A stretch of DNA of 64,000 nt from SB11 sp964584305 (GTDB lineage Bacteria; Bacteroidota; Bacteroidia; UBA8524): assembly GCA_964584305.1 (NCBI GenBank), contig CAZOZL010000002.1:318072-382071 (forward strand), in the 5' to 3' direction. Shown one piece after another: positions 51,571 through 61,338 of this stretch. The notes below the pieces were generated by a model. The model saw only the letters and a program-made list of their open reading frames with translations, was not told the DNA's origin and searched no databases. Position 1 is the stretch's first letter. Every line of letters starts with the position of its first letter. Position numbers and translations under genes: made by a program.

Positions 51571-52836
51571 ATGCGTGTTTTTAAATTCGGAGGAGCATCT
51601 GTAAAAGATGCAGCAGCAGTACGTAATGTAGCGGGGATTTTAGAACGTTTCCGTAGTAATAAACTACTGGTTATAGTATCGGCAATGGGCAAGACTACCA
51701 ACGCATTGGAGCAATTGGCAGCGGTGTACTATAAACAGCAAACCAAAGAAATTTGGAAACAATATAAAATAGTAAAGGATTTTCATGAGGTGATTATCGC
51801 TGACTTATTAGAGGATAATAAATATAATATTTATGATGAGATAGACAACCAGTTTGTTGAACTTGAAAGTATTTTGGAACAAAAACCCGATGGTTCTTTT
51901 GACTATATATACGACCAAATTGTGAGTTTTGGCGAAATTATAAGCACGCGTATTGTAAGCACTTACCTAAAAGAAAACGGTTTTAGTAATAGGTGGATAG
52001 ATGCCCGTAATTTTATATTTACCAATGGACCACCCCGTGCCGCCAATGTATTGTGGGACGAAACGGAAGAAGTAATTAAAAAACGACTAAAACCCATTGT
52101 AGAAAAACAAATAGTGATGACACAAGGATTTATAGGCAAAGCAAAAATTGGTTTTAGTGCCACACTGGGGCGTGAAGGCAGCGACTATACCGCCGCTATT
52201 ATGGCATACTGCTTGGATGCAGAAGGAGTAACTATATGGAAAGATGTGGAAGGAGTGATGAATGCTGACCCTAAACAAATGCCCGATGCTGTAAAAATAG
52301 ACGAGCTAAGTTATAACGTTGCTATTGAGTTGGCGTATTACGGTGCTACGGTGATACACCCTAAAACTATACAACCACTGAAAAGTAAAAATATTCCTTT
52401 GCGGGTAAGGTCTTTTTTACACTTCGATATTGTGGGGACAGTGGTGAGCAATAATGCAAAGGACGAAGTAAAATTGCCCTTTTTTATTTTTAAAGATAAG
52501 CAAGCATTAGTGAAAATATCTACCAAAAATTTCTCATTTATAGTAGAGGATAATTTAAAAAACATATTCTCGATACTTTCTGAACAACGTATAACAGTAA
52601 ACCTAATGCAAAATAGTGCTATTAGTTTCTCGCTTTGTGTAAATAATGATACTGAGAAATTACAAGCATTTGAAACAGCACTCAAAAATCAATATAAAAT
52701 AAAAATAACACAGGGTGCGGAACTGATTACCGTACGAAACTACACCCCCAATGCTATACAAAAAGCTATTGGCGATAAAAAACTATTGCTTGAGCAAAAA
52801 ACAGAAAAAGTACTGCAAATGGTAGTATGCAACTAA
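51571..52836 (+). CDS. lysC: Aspartate kinase
   Basis: The 421-residue enzyme phosphorylates aspartate for lysine, threonine and methionine synthesis. MRVFKFGGASVKDAAAVRNV is the kinase start, GFIGKAKIGFSATLGREGSD the nucleotide loop, and VTIWKDVEGVMNADPKQMPD the catalytic core. The C-terminal third holds ACT-like regulatory domains, including IFSILSEQRITVNLMQNSAI. It lacks the homoserine dehydrogenase domain of ThrA. Two small ORFs follow in overlapping order. Confidence 0.95.
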   Translation: MRVFKFGGASVKDAAAVRNVAGILERFRSNKLLVIVSAMGKTTNALEQLAAVYYKQQTKEIWKQYKIVKDFHEVIIADLLEDNKYNIYDEIDNQFVELESILEQKPDGSFDYIYDQIVSFGEIISTRIVSTYLKENGFSNRWIDARNFIFTNGPPRAANVLWDETEEVIKKRLKPIVEKQIVMTQGFIGKAKIGFSATLGREGSDYTAAIMAYCLDAEGVTIWKDVEGVMNADPKQMPDAVKIDELSYNVAIELAYYGATVIHPKTIQPLKSKNIPLRVRSFLHFDIVGTVVSNNAKDEVKLPFFIFKDKQALVKISTKNFSFIVEDNLKNIFSILSEQRITVNLMQNSAISFSLCVNNDTEKLQAFETALKNQYKIKITQGAELITVRNYTPNAIQKAIGDKKLLLEQKTEKVLQMVVCN

Positions 52837-52970
52837 GTATGATTAAAGTGGAAGTAGATGCAGAAAATAAGCAGTACTGCATAAGCACAAAATTTTGGGG
52901 CATTACACTACCCAGTGCTTGGTATGAATTACCCGATTTTGAATATATTTCTATTTTTAAAGCAAAATGA
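52827..52970 (+). CDS. Small protein of 47 residues after lysC
   Basis: An ATG at 52827 inside the last codons of lysC opens a short frame: MQLSMIKVEVDAENKQYCIS and on to YISIFKAK. It overlaps lysC by 10 bp and its own stop codon overlaps the next start in an ATGA. The coupled arrangement on both sides supports a real small gene. It looks like a single beta-hairpin domain; I do not recognise the family. An alternative start is the Met at 52839. Confidence 0.55.
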   Translation: MQLSMIKVEVDAENKQYCISTKFWGITLPSAWYELPDFEYISIFKAK

Positions 52971-53182
52971 AATCTACTTTTTATACGAGAGCAAGAGAAC
53001 AGACCATGTACACCTATGAAACACAAGTAAATTTTGTTAAAGATAAAACGGTGAACACTGTTTTTACAGCCAAAAACAAAGAGCAGGCAATTTTGGTTGC
53101 AAAAAAATTTTCGGTACAGTTGCAAGGTGTTAAAATTTTAGATGCTACGCAATCCCCTTTTGTATGGTTAAGTGAAGAATAG
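52967..53182 (+). CDS. Small protein of 71 residues, lysC operon
   Basis: It starts at an ATGA overlap with the preceding small ORF. The sequence (YTYETQVNFVKDKTVNTVFT, then KNKEQAILVAKKFSVQLQGV) suggests a small alpha/beta domain; the family is not recognised. It may start instead at the internal Met at 53006. Tight coupling to lysC suggests co-expression, but no functional link to amino acid synthesis can be shown. Confidence 0.6.
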   Translation: MKSTFYTRAREQTMYTYETQVNFVKDKTVNTVFTAKNKEQAILVAKKFSVQLQGVKILDATQSPFVWLSEE

Positions 53183-53294
53183 AGAAAAAATATACTCATT
53201 TTACTTCAGTTTACGGGCTAACAAACGTCTGCCAACAGTTGTTTGCAAAGTTTATAATGCACTACGGGTTTAGTATAAGTTAGTTATACAATAC

Positions 53295-55112
53295 TTACTG
53301 AAAAATACCTCCTTTTCGGCTTGCCCAAAGTAATACTATTAATGAAACTGGTGCAGTAATAGCAAAAAGTAGTACATCGTTCCACTGGTGCAAAAGTATT
53401 TTCCCTGTTAAGAATAAGACACTATACGTAAATATAACGCCCATTGCCCAGCATAGCCATAAGTAGGCATGGTTTACCTTTTTATATTGTATTGATGATG
53501 TATTGGTAAAGCCTTTCCACCAACCCCCTGGCTGTGTGCGGTTATAAAAATTTTGTAGGGTGGTTTTGCTTTCAGGTGAGGTAGTAAGGGTTACAACAAG
53601 CCAAACTATGGTGGTAATACCTACTGTGATAAAAAAACTATTAGGAAAATTTAAGTAGGATAGTGTTGCTATATAGGCATTTAATTGCTCGGGTGTTTCA
53701 CAAGTTGTACATTCAGCTTTAGCCATAAATTTAAGAAACATTAATGTGCCATACACTACAAATGGTGTAACTGTGGCAGCAATTTCGCTCCAAGCATTTA
53801 TGCGCCACCAATACCAGCGCAGTATAAGTACCAAGCCCAAGCCTGCCCCTGCCTCCATTACAAACTCCCATACCGATTTTATTGAGGTGATGTAGGTAGT
53901 AGCAATTAGCGAAACTACCATTAGCAATACCGATGTAATACGTGATGCGCTTACCAGTGCTTTATCGTTTGCTTTTGGTTTTATAAAGCGTTTATAAAAA
54001 TCGTTTACCAAATAGCTTGCCCCCCAATTTAGTTGGGTGGAAATGGTACTCATATATGCTGCTAAAAAAGCTACTAATAGCAAGCCTCGCAACCCATCAG
54101 GCAAAAAATCTTTCATGGCATATACAAAGCCGTATCGTCTTTCATCAGCCCCCAATTCAGGATATAATACAATGGCACACAGCCCTACTATAATCCAAGG
54201 CCATGGGCGCAAACAATAATGCCCAATTTGAAAAAATAGGGTAGCCAGTAGCGAGTGTCTTTCATTTTTGGCACTCATCATCCGTTGGGCTATATACCCG
54301 CCACCACCTGGCTCTTGCCCAGGGTACCAGCTACTCCACCACATTACCCCTATATATGCAAAAAAACTGCCTATGGTTACCGTTAGTGTGCTTGCTATAT
54401 TATCGCCCCCGAAGGAGGGGAAAAAGGCAAGGCTTTGTGCAGGTAGTTTTTCAACCAAGCCATCAATACCTCCAATTTTATCACTATTTACTACTATTAC
54501 GGCTAAAATTATACAGCCTACTATGGCTATAATAAATTGTATAAAATCAGTCATGGCTACTCCTAAAAGCCCTGATAGTGAGGCGTAAATAACCGTAAGC
54601 AGCATTATGCCCCCCATAATAGCAAACAGGGTAAAAGTATCATTAATACCAAAAAACACTTTTAGTATGGTAATAAAGGCAACGTTTACCCACCCCATTA
54701 CCAGCACATTCATTATCAATCCTAAATACACCGCCTTGAAACCCCGTAGAAATTTTGCGGGTTTACCACCATAGCGCAACTCTATCAATTCCACCTCGGT
54801 TACTACGCCACTCCGTCGCCACAGGCGAGCAAAAAAGAAAGTAGTAAGCATACCCCCCATCAAAAAATTCCACCATAGCCAGTTGCCTGCTATCCCTTTT
54901 TCGCCCACCAACTCGGCAACTGCTAAGGGAGTATCAGCGGCAAATGTGGTAGCTACCATGCTCACCCCTGCTATATACCACGGCAGGTTACGCCCCCCCA
55001 AAAAGAACCCCTCAAGGTTTTTTGAGGCGGTGTTTTTATAGCGCATACCTATAAACAGGGCTAATACTAAGTAAGCAATAATTATGAGCCAATCGGCAAG
55101 GGCTAAACTCAT
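53295..55112 (-). CDS. Sodium:solute symporter (SSS family)
   Basis: The 605-residue membrane protein has 13 or more hydrophobic helices and SSS-family features: LALFIGMRYKNTASKNLEGF, FFLGGRNLPWYIAGVSMVAT at the first core helices, FAADTPLAVAELVGEKG, ELRYGGKPAKFLRGFKAVYL and AFLAAYMSTISTQLNWGASY, which includes serines near the sodium site. The substrate cannot be told from the sequence; no catabolic genes flank it. The downstream end is about 110 bp from the small proteins of the lysC unit, which converge on it. Confidence 0.93.
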   Translation of the reverse strand: MSLALADWLIIIAYLVLALFIGMRYKNTASKNLEGFFLGGRNLPWYIAGVSMVATTFAADTPLAVAELVGEKGIAGNWLWWNFLMGGMLTTFFFARLWRRSGVVTEVELIELRYGGKPAKFLRGFKAVYLGLIMNVLVMGWVNVAFITILKVFFGINDTFTLFAIMGGIMLLTVIYASLSGLLGVAMTDFIQFIIAIVGCIILAVIVVNSDKIGGIDGLVEKLPAQSLAFFPSFGGDNIASTLTVTIGSFFAYIGVMWWSSWYPGQEPGGGGYIAQRMMSAKNERHSLLATLFFQIGHYCLRPWPWIIVGLCAIVLYPELGADERRYGFVYAMKDFLPDGLRGLLLVAFLAAYMSTISTQLNWGASYLVNDFYKRFIKPKANDKALVSASRITSVLLMVVSLIATTYITSIKSVWEFVMEAGAGLGLVLILRWYWWRINAWSEIAATVTPFVVYGTLMFLKFMAKAECTTCETPEQLNAYIATLSYLNFPNSFFITVGITTIVWLVVTLTTSPESKTTLQNFYNRTQPGGWWKGFTNTSSIQYKKVNHAYLWLCWAMGVIFTYSVLFLTGKILLHQWNDVLLFAITAPVSLIVLLWASRKGGIFQ

Positions 55113-55349
55113 GGTGTAAAGTTTTTGGTGAAAATAGGGTAAGCTAATTTTAGTTGCAAATAGAATAATTTAATATAGGGGGGATAGGGTTGACTTATTA
55201 GTGCCTTATCTATATGTAGAATACTATACCTATTTCTGTCTTTCAAAATGTTTAAGTGAGGTAATCTGTTGAAATGAGTAAAAAGGTGAGAATAGGAAAG
55301 AAAACTCCCCCCTTGCCTACCCACAAGCTACCGCAAGGAGGGAAACAGC

Positions 55350-55448
55350 CACACCGTCCTTTCTCTTTTGCAGTAGGTTGAAACCTACCACAATTTGTAA
55401 CCGTTAACAAAAAAATTTATGGATAACAATAGACATTTATGACTATTT
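55350..55448 (+). repeat. Dispersed two-palindrome repeat, copy H
   Basis: CACACCGTCC-type start, then GCAGTAGGTTGAAACCTACC, linker AATTTGTAACCGTTAACAAA and ATAGACATTTATGACTATTT. The stem has GTAGGTT/AACCTAC in place of GCAGGTT/AACCTGC, so both strands of the stem changed together. The 55113-55566 spacer otherwise shows no gene. Confidence 0.75.
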
Positions 55449-55512
55449 GTTTATTCATATTAGTTTAAACAAGCAACGTGAGCAAACTAACGCGTATTAG
55501 TTAAATAACTGG

Positions 55513-55520
55513 TATATTTG
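55513..55520 (+). promoter_or_regulatory. Bacteroidota -7 box before the desaturase gene
   Basis: TATATTTG matches TAnnTTTG, 46 bp before the start codon; the -33 element is unclear. Confidence 0.45.
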
Positions 55521-55566
55521 TAGCTATTATTTAAAAGAAAGTATCACCTTATATATAAATACGTTT

Positions 55567-56631
55567 ATGCAAAAAGTAACTTTTGCTAATAATAAAAGTC
55601 CTTTTTATTCAGCCCTTCGCAAAGAGGTAAATGAATATTTCACACAAAAAAATATCTCGCAACAAGGTAACTGGCACTTGTATATTAAAACAGTAATATT
55701 TTTATCGGTTACGGTACTACTATATACTTGGTTGGTATTTTACACGCCTGTGTGGTATATAGCCCTGCCACTATGTGCTATATTAGGAATGAACCAAGCC
55801 TTTATAGGGTTTAATGTAATGCACGATGCTTGCCACGGTGGGTATAGTGAGAAAAAATGGGTAAACGACTTGTTTGGGTATAGTATGAATTTTTTGGGCA
55901 GTAATGCTTTTTTATGGAAAACTAAGCACAACGTGGTACACCATACCTTTCCCAATGTTGATGGTATTGATGATGACATAATGAAAATACCTATACTGCG
56001 CCATTGCGAAACACAGAAAAAACTAAAAATGCACCGTTATCAATATATTTATAGCATCTTTATTTACTTTCTCACTATTCATTTTTGGGTATGGTTAATG
56101 GATTTTGTAAAGTACTTTACAGGCAAAGTAGTAGTTACGCCATTAAAAAATTTCACTACAAAAGAGCATATTATTTTTTGGGTAAGTAAGTTATGGTATG
56201 TAGTGGCATACATTGCTATACCTTGGTACATTTTGGGTTTCACTCCTTTTATTATTGGCTTTATGGTAGCCAATGCCTTATTTGGGCTTACCATGTCGTT
56301 AGTATTTCAAATAGCGCACGTAGTAGAGAAAGCACAATTTGAAGAAGCCCTACATGGCGATAAAGTAATTGATAAAGAGTGGGCAGAACACCAAGTAGCA
56401 ACCTCTTGTAATTTTTCTACTAAAAGTAAAGTTGTTTCATGGTTTGTTGGGGGTTTAAATTTTCAGATAGAGCATCACTTATTCCCTAAAGTATGTCATG
56501 TGCATTACCCTGCTATTAGCGGTATTGTGCAGCGAGTGTGCCAGCAGTTTAATGTGAAATACAACTATTACCCTACTATGGGTGGTGCTATTGCCTCGCA
56601 TTTTAGGGTAATGAAAAACTTAGGCAGGTAA
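55567..56631 (+). CDS. Fatty acid desaturase (acyl-lipid/acyl-CoA type)
   Basis: The 354-residue membrane di-iron enzyme has the three histidine boxes: H86 and H90 in VMHDACHGG, H121/H125/H126 in KTKHNVVHHTFPN, and the last box in FQIEHHLFPK. The Q-x-x-H-H form of the last box is that of front-end desaturases; the lack of a fused cytochrome b5 suggests that ferredoxin is the electron donor. Four hydrophobic helices are visible. It likely introduces a double bond into membrane fatty acids, which matters in cold adaptation. Confidence 0.93.
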   Translation: MQKVTFANNKSPFYSALRKEVNEYFTQKNISQQGNWHLYIKTVIFLSVTVLLYTWLVFYTPVWYIALPLCAILGMNQAFIGFNVMHDACHGGYSEKKWVNDLFGYSMNFLGSNAFLWKTKHNVVHHTFPNVDGIDDDIMKIPILRHCETQKKLKMHRYQYIYSIFIYFLTIHFWVWLMDFVKYFTGKVVVTPLKNFTTKEHIIFWVSKLWYVVAYIAIPWYILGFTPFIIGFMVANALFGLTMSLVFQIAHVVEKAQFEEALHGDKVIDKEWAEHQVATSCNFSTKSKVVSWFVGGLNFQIEHHLFPKVCHVHYPAISGIVQRVCQQFNVKYNYYPTMGGAIASHFRVMKNLGR

Positions 56632-56653
56632 AAAATTATATCCTAAACTTGCG

Positions 56654-57334
56654 TTAAGAGGATAATACAGCACGGGTTATTTGTGCTTTTCCTTTAGCCC
56701 CTTTTTGTATATCCAACTCAAAGCCTAATTCTTTTAAATTCCGTTTAAATTTTCCCTGCGCACAGTAGGTTACCAATACTCCGTTTACTTCCATCAGGTT
56801 TTTTATTTGTTCAAGTATTGGCAGTGTCCACATTTCGGGCTGTTTTGAGGGAGCAAAAGCATCGTAATATATAAGGTTAAATTTTTTATTTGTTTCAAAC
56901 TGTATAATGTCTTGTTTGTGCTTTGTAAATATAAACCCTTCGCTAATTTCTTTTCGGACTGACCATTCCAAATTATGAAGTTGTTGAAATACATTAGCTA
57001 TTTCAACATTATTAGTAATACCATCATAGTTTAGTTGGTTTATAGTAGCCACATCCAAAGGGTATTTCTCTATTGTAGTATAGTTAATTTTTATATTGGA
57101 TTGTTTGTTCCAATATAAATAAGTAAGTATAGCATTTAAACCTGTACCAAAACCAAACTCAAAAATATTTACAACACCCTCTCCCCTATCTATTAAATAT
57201 TTTAAGCCCGTATTTATATATACGTGCTGCGATTCTGCCATTGCCCCATGCGTGGAATGATAGGTTTCATCCATTTGTGGAAGGTATATACTGCTTGAAC
57301 CATCATGGGTAGTTATTATTTCAATTTCACGCAT
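56654..57334 (-). CDS. mnmD: tRNA 5-methylaminomethyl-2-thiouridine methyltransferase (MnmD)
   Basis: The 226-residue protein has the MnmD/MnmC N-terminal-domain motifs: DETYHSTHGAMAESQHVYIN at the start, FEFGFGTGLNAILTYLYWNK for SAM, YTTIEKYPL, and YYDAFAPSKQPEMWTLPILE with the catalytic aspartate. It lacks the oxidase domain of enterobacterial MnmC, as usual outside that group. It finishes the wobble uridine modification mnm5s2U34. I take the ATG at 57334, the last of several Mets. It diverges from the SDR gene across about 30 bp. Confidence 0.92.
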   Translation of the reverse strand: MREIEIITTHDGSSSIYLPQMDETYHSTHGAMAESQHVYINTGLKYLIDRGEGVVNIFEFGFGTGLNAILTYLYWNKQSNIKINYTTIEKYPLDVATINQLNYDGITNNVEIANVFQQLHNLEWSVRKEISEGFIFTKHKQDIIQFETNKKFNLIYYDAFAPSKQPEMWTLPILEQIKNLMEVNGVLVTYCAQGKFKRNLKELGFELDIQKGAKGKAQITRAVLSS

Positions 57335-57365
57335 CATAAAAAACAAACATACTACCTTTGCCTAT

Positions 57366-58022
57366 ATGAAAACAGCACTTGTTTTTGGAGCAACTGGGCA
57401 AACTGGCGAGCAGCTTACCCGTTTACTTTTGGATGATGACCGCTATACCACTGTTACACTATTTGTGAGGAAAACTACGGGAAAAGTGCATAGTAAATTA
57501 GTGGAAGTAGTTACCCCGCTTACTGATATAAGTACCATACAAAATAAAATTATGGGCAACCATGTATTTTGCTGCTTGGGTACAACCATAAAAAAATCAG
57601 GTAGCCAAGAAGCCTTTAAAAAAGTAGATTACCACCTGCCCATAGCCATTGCAAAAGCTGCAAAAGCCAACGAGATTGAAACTATGGTAACCATTACCGC
57701 AATAGGTGCAAATGCAAAAAGCAGTAATTTTTATACAAAAACTAAGGGCGAGGTGGAGCAAGATATTGCCGATACAAAAATTACCAATACCGTTTTCTTA
57801 CGTCCCTCATTATTATTAGGTACAAGAAAAGAATTTCGCTTGGGCGAGCGTATTAGCAAAGCCGTTATAAGTTTGCTAAACCCACTATTTATTGGCAAAC
57901 TAAAACACTATAAAGGCATACATAGCCAAACCGTTGCAAAAGCAATGGTACAACTTGCCAATGATGACGTAAAGGGTACACGCTATATTGAGAACGAAGA
58001 ACTATTTGAAATTGGGAAATAA
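57366..58022 (+). CDS. NAD(P)H-binding SDR-like oxidoreductase
   Basis: The 218-residue protein is an atypical short-chain dehydrogenase: ALVFGATGQTGEQLTRLLLD for cofactor binding, HVFCCLGTTIKKSGSQEAFK, VDYHLPIAIAKAAKANEIET and NTVFLRPSLLLGTRKEFRLG. It resembles the HTATIP2/YbjT-like branch, whose substrates are unknown. Its stop codon abuts the start of the WYL regulator, so they form an operon. Confidence 0.88.
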   Translation: MKTALVFGATGQTGEQLTRLLLDDDRYTTVTLFVRKTTGKVHSKLVEVVTPLTDISTIQNKIMGNHVFCCLGTTIKKSGSQEAFKKVDYHLPIAIAKAAKANEIETMVTITAIGANAKSSNFYTKTKGEVEQDIADTKITNTVFLRPSLLLGTRKEFRLGERISKAVISLLNPLFIGKLKHYKGIHSQTVAKAMVQLANDDVKGTRYIENEELFEIGK

Positions 58023-58976
58023 ATGAACCGTATAGATAGACTGGTTGCCACGCTTATACACCTGCAAAGTAAACGCATTGTAAAGGCAGAAGAAATTGCC
58101 AAGCGTTTTGATATTAGCCTGCGAACAGTATATAGAGATATACGTGCTTTGGAAGAAGCAGGTGTGCCTATTGGTGCTGAAGCGGGCATTGGCTATTTTA
58201 TTGCTGATGGCTACCAACTGCCGCCCATTATATTTACCCGCCAAGAGGCAGGGGCTTTGGTAACGGGTGAGATGCTGCTTGAAAAATTTGCCGATAAATC
58301 TTTAGTAAAAAATTTTGGCTCGGCTATGCACAAGGTAAGAGCAGTTTTGAAAGGTACTGACAAGGAATATATTGAAACCCTTGAAACCAAAATGATAGTG
58401 CATAGAAAGATGAGTAAACAGCCCGAGCAATTTCCCAACCGTTTTATGGTAGAAGTACAAGAGGCGTTAGTACTTCAAAAAGTGTTGAATATTGAATATT
58501 TTTCAGGATATAACCAATCTACAAACCGTAGAGAAGTAGAACCATTAGGCATTTTTTTTTATAATGGTAGATGGCATTTATTAGGCTGGTGCAAAATGCG
58601 GAAAGACTACCGTGATTTTAGGATTGATAGAATTAAAACCCTCCAAATATTAGAAACTACATTTAAAAAAAGAGATAGAGATAGCCTGCAAACCTATTTT
58701 AACCGTGAAATGCTAAACCAAGATGTTACTAAAATAGTAGTCCGTTTTGACAACGATATTACTGCCCTTATAGCAGACCAAAAACACTATTACGGTTTTG
58801 TTGAAGAAACGAAACACACTAACTATACCGAAATGATTTTCTACAACGCATCAATAAACTACTTTGCCCATTGGCTTATTATGCTCACTACTGGGGTGAA
58901 AGTGATTGCACCACAAACCTTAAAAGATGAAGTTATAAAATTAGCCAAGCAGATTAAAAAACATTATGCTTTGTAA
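58023..58976 (+). CDS. YafY-type WYL-domain transcriptional regulator
   Basis: The 317-residue protein has an N-terminal HTH (about 1-60; IVKAEEIAKRFDISLRTVYR) and a WYL domain (about 140-230) with LNIEYFSGYNQSTNRREVEP and YNGRWHLLGWCKMRKDYRDF, followed by a C-terminal extension (WCX-like). WYL domains bind ligands such as nucleotides and occur in regulators of metabolism and defence. Here it directly follows an SDR gene with no gap. Its target is not known. Confidence 0.92.
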   Translation: MNRIDRLVATLIHLQSKRIVKAEEIAKRFDISLRTVYRDIRALEEAGVPIGAEAGIGYFIADGYQLPPIIFTRQEAGALVTGEMLLEKFADKSLVKNFGSAMHKVRAVLKGTDKEYIETLETKMIVHRKMSKQPEQFPNRFMVEVQEALVLQKVLNIEYFSGYNQSTNRREVEPLGIFFYNGRWHLLGWCKMRKDYRDFRIDRIKTLQILETTFKKRDRDSLQTYFNREMLNQDVTKIVVRFDNDITALIADQKHYYGFVEETKHTNYTEMIFYNASINYFAHWLIMLTTGVKVIAPQTLKDEVIKLAKQIKKHYAL

Positions 58977-58980
58977 CTTT

Positions 58981-61266
58981 TCAATGCAATAGGATTATTG
59001 TACCCTTCTCATTATATTTCTTTCCAGTTTTATCTCGCAGTTCAATAATATATAGGTACAGGTTAGATGTGCAGCTGGTGTTTTTATATCCTCCATTCCA
59101 TGAAGGGCTAATACCTTCTTCTTTAAATACCACTTCTCCCCACCTATTATATATAGTCATATTCACCCAAACTATATTATCACTATACACGCTAAATATG
59201 TCATTCACTCCATCGCCATTAGGGCTAAAGGCATTGGGTATAAAGTATAGTGGATTGCAATTTTTCCCTCTGATTGTAAAAAAAGAAGTATCAGCAAAAC
59301 AGGCATTACTTATCACAACATAGTGTTTTCCTGTATCAATATTGGTTATTTTACTCGTTGCTCCGGTACTCCATAAATAAGTAAAACCGTTATTTTCAGC
59401 ATCAATAGCAATTCTCTTATCCTCACAAATTGTAGTATCTATTTTTTTTGTAAAGGGCAAATTGATAACACTTACTAATACGGAATCGGTATCTTCACAT
59501 TTGTTGCTATCGGTTACAGTTAAATAATAACGAACGGTAGTATCAGGATTGACACGTGGATTGGGTAAACTTGGACTGTTTTTAAATGTGGTAGGAAGCC
59601 ACTGATATGTTTTCCCTCCACTCCCCTGTAAGCGTATTTGTTGCCCTTGGCATATGGTAGTATCAACACCTGCATTTGCTATTGGTAGGGGATACACATA
59701 AATAGTTTTTTCAATAGAATCACTATTTAGTGAGTTAGAAACCCGCAGTTTAATAGTTTTAGTTCCTGATATTGTATAACATACTTGGTTAGGATTTTTC
59801 CCATCAAAAGTGTTGAGATTAGCTCCACTAAAGCTCCATTGCCATTTTGTAGCATTTTTACTTAAATTGTTGATAGTAATACAGGTATTTGTACAAATAG
59901 AATCAGTAATCAGTTCAAAATTTGCTTTGCATGAGTCTGCATTACAAATCTTCTCAATTTCAAAGTTAGTAACCCCTGATAAGTTTATTCCTCCTCCGAA
60001 CTCACTAACATAAGGCGCATAACTATTTGGTAAATATTGCGGAAAACTAATGGTAGCAATATCAGTAGTTAGTGCATAGTCATTCTCTAAACAACCTGTA
60101 AAACCACTACTATTAGCACGTATAATACTAATTCCATAAAAGTGGTTCAAATTCAAACGCCCAGTTCCAGTAATATCACCATTATCTCTAATATTTAAAG
60201 CAGATAGCAACTTATAGCCATTACCATATCCATATACTTTAGCCCATTTCAAAGAGAGATTATCATTAAAACTTACTATTAAATTTTTTATTGTTGATAA
60301 AGCATCAATTTCCCCATTTCCCCCAGCAACAATAGCAGTATTGGTAGCATCAATAGTAAACAAGCCAAAACTATAGTCTCCGCCTAATATTACTCGCTCA
60401 CCAGTTGTTGCTAAAGCATTGTCCAACTTTATTACGAAAGTGTTATTATTTCCTGTTCCATATAATTGTCCTGTTAATAATACCTCATCTCCTTTAGTGG
60501 TAATGGCATTTGCTCTACTATATGTTCCTGATATTCCGTCAATATTTATATCATTAAAAAAACGGATATTCCCGCCTGGGTCTGCTGAAACGAAAAGTAC
60601 ATTCCCCTTAGAATTCAACCTATATGTAACACCACTTAATACCGTAAACCCTGCTTGGTTTACTGCTATATCGGTAATTTCTTCTCTATTATTTGCTTTT
60701 CTAAAATCATTACTTAGTAATATCCCATCAGCACTAATTCTAATCACATATACATATTTGTCGTAATTTGCAGTGAAGCCCTCCCCCATAATACCGCCAA
60801 TATGCAGCACCCCATTGTGCAGGCAAGCAAAAGGCTGCTTGTAGTTTTCTCCAGTATAAGAATCGGTCCATTCTATATTTCCATTTGCATCAAGTTTACA
60901 AACAATTAAAAACTCTCTTATTAATGCTGTTGGAGTGCTAATAATACCTACCATATAAACTCCCCCATCAGGAGCATTAACTATAGAACTAAAGCTAGCA
61001 GAGGCTATATCTGAATATTGTTTCACGAAAAGAGTATCGCCTAAACTGTCTGTTTTTATAATATAGTTCTCTCCTACCCCAAGTGTAAGAGAACTCTTAC
61101 CAAAAATCCAAAAACCATCATCAGCAGTTTTTGTATGTGTAGAGTAGATGAAGTTGTTTTGAAAATTACCTACTACTTGTTTTTGGAAATGGGTTTGCCC
61201 ATTGCTTGTTGAAACAAGCAACACCACACCTATTAACAAACCAATATATTTAGCCCAATATTTCAC
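58981..61266 (-). CDS. T9SS cargo surface protein with PKD and gliding C-terminal domain
   Basis: The 761-residue product has the signal peptide MKYWAKYIGLLIGVVLLVST. Residues 40-420 are beta-propeller-like repeats (VNAPDGGVYMVGIISTP, NAITTKGDEVLLTGQLY). A PKD-like domain follows (NLSKNATKWQWSFSGAN), then two Ig-like segments (GVDTTICQGQQIRLQGSGG; KKIDTTICEDKRIAIDAENN), and the C-terminal gliding/T9SS domain from YFIPNAFSPNGDGVNDIF. It is exported by the T9SS and attached at the surface. It converges with the WYL gene, with 4 bp between the stop codons. Confidence 0.93.
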   Translation of the reverse strand: MKYWAKYIGLLIGVVLLVSTSNGQTHFQKQVVGNFQNNFIYSTHTKTADDGFWIFGKSSLTLGVGENYIIKTDSLGDTLFVKQYSDIASASFSSIVNAPDGGVYMVGIISTPTALIREFLIVCKLDANGNIEWTDSYTGENYKQPFACLHNGVLHIGGIMGEGFTANYDKYVYVIRISADGILLSNDFRKANNREEITDIAVNQAGFTVLSGVTYRLNSKGNVLFVSADPGGNIRFFNDINIDGISGTYSRANAITTKGDEVLLTGQLYGTGNNNTFVIKLDNALATTGERVILGGDYSFGLFTIDATNTAIVAGGNGEIDALSTIKNLIVSFNDNLSLKWAKVYGYGNGYKLLSALNIRDNGDITGTGRLNLNHFYGISIIRANSSGFTGCLENDYALTTDIATISFPQYLPNSYAPYVSEFGGGINLSGVTNFEIEKICNADSCKANFELITDSICTNTCITINNLSKNATKWQWSFSGANLNTFDGKNPNQVCYTISGTKTIKLRVSNSLNSDSIEKTIYVYPLPIANAGVDTTICQGQQIRLQGSGGKTYQWLPTTFKNSPSLPNPRVNPDTTVRYYLTVTDSNKCEDTDSVLVSVINLPFTKKIDTTICEDKRIAIDAENNGFTYLWSTGATSKITNIDTGKHYVVISNACFADTSFFTIRGKNCNPLYFIPNAFSPNGDGVNDIFSVYSDNIVWVNMTIYNRWGEVVFKEEGISPSWNGGYKNTSCTSNLYLYIIELRDKTGKKYNEKGTIILLH

Positions 61267-61338
61267 TTGGTATTAATGACCATCTAAAATACTAATTAGT
61301 TGCACAACAAATCAGCGATGTTTTTGGCTTTTAAAATA

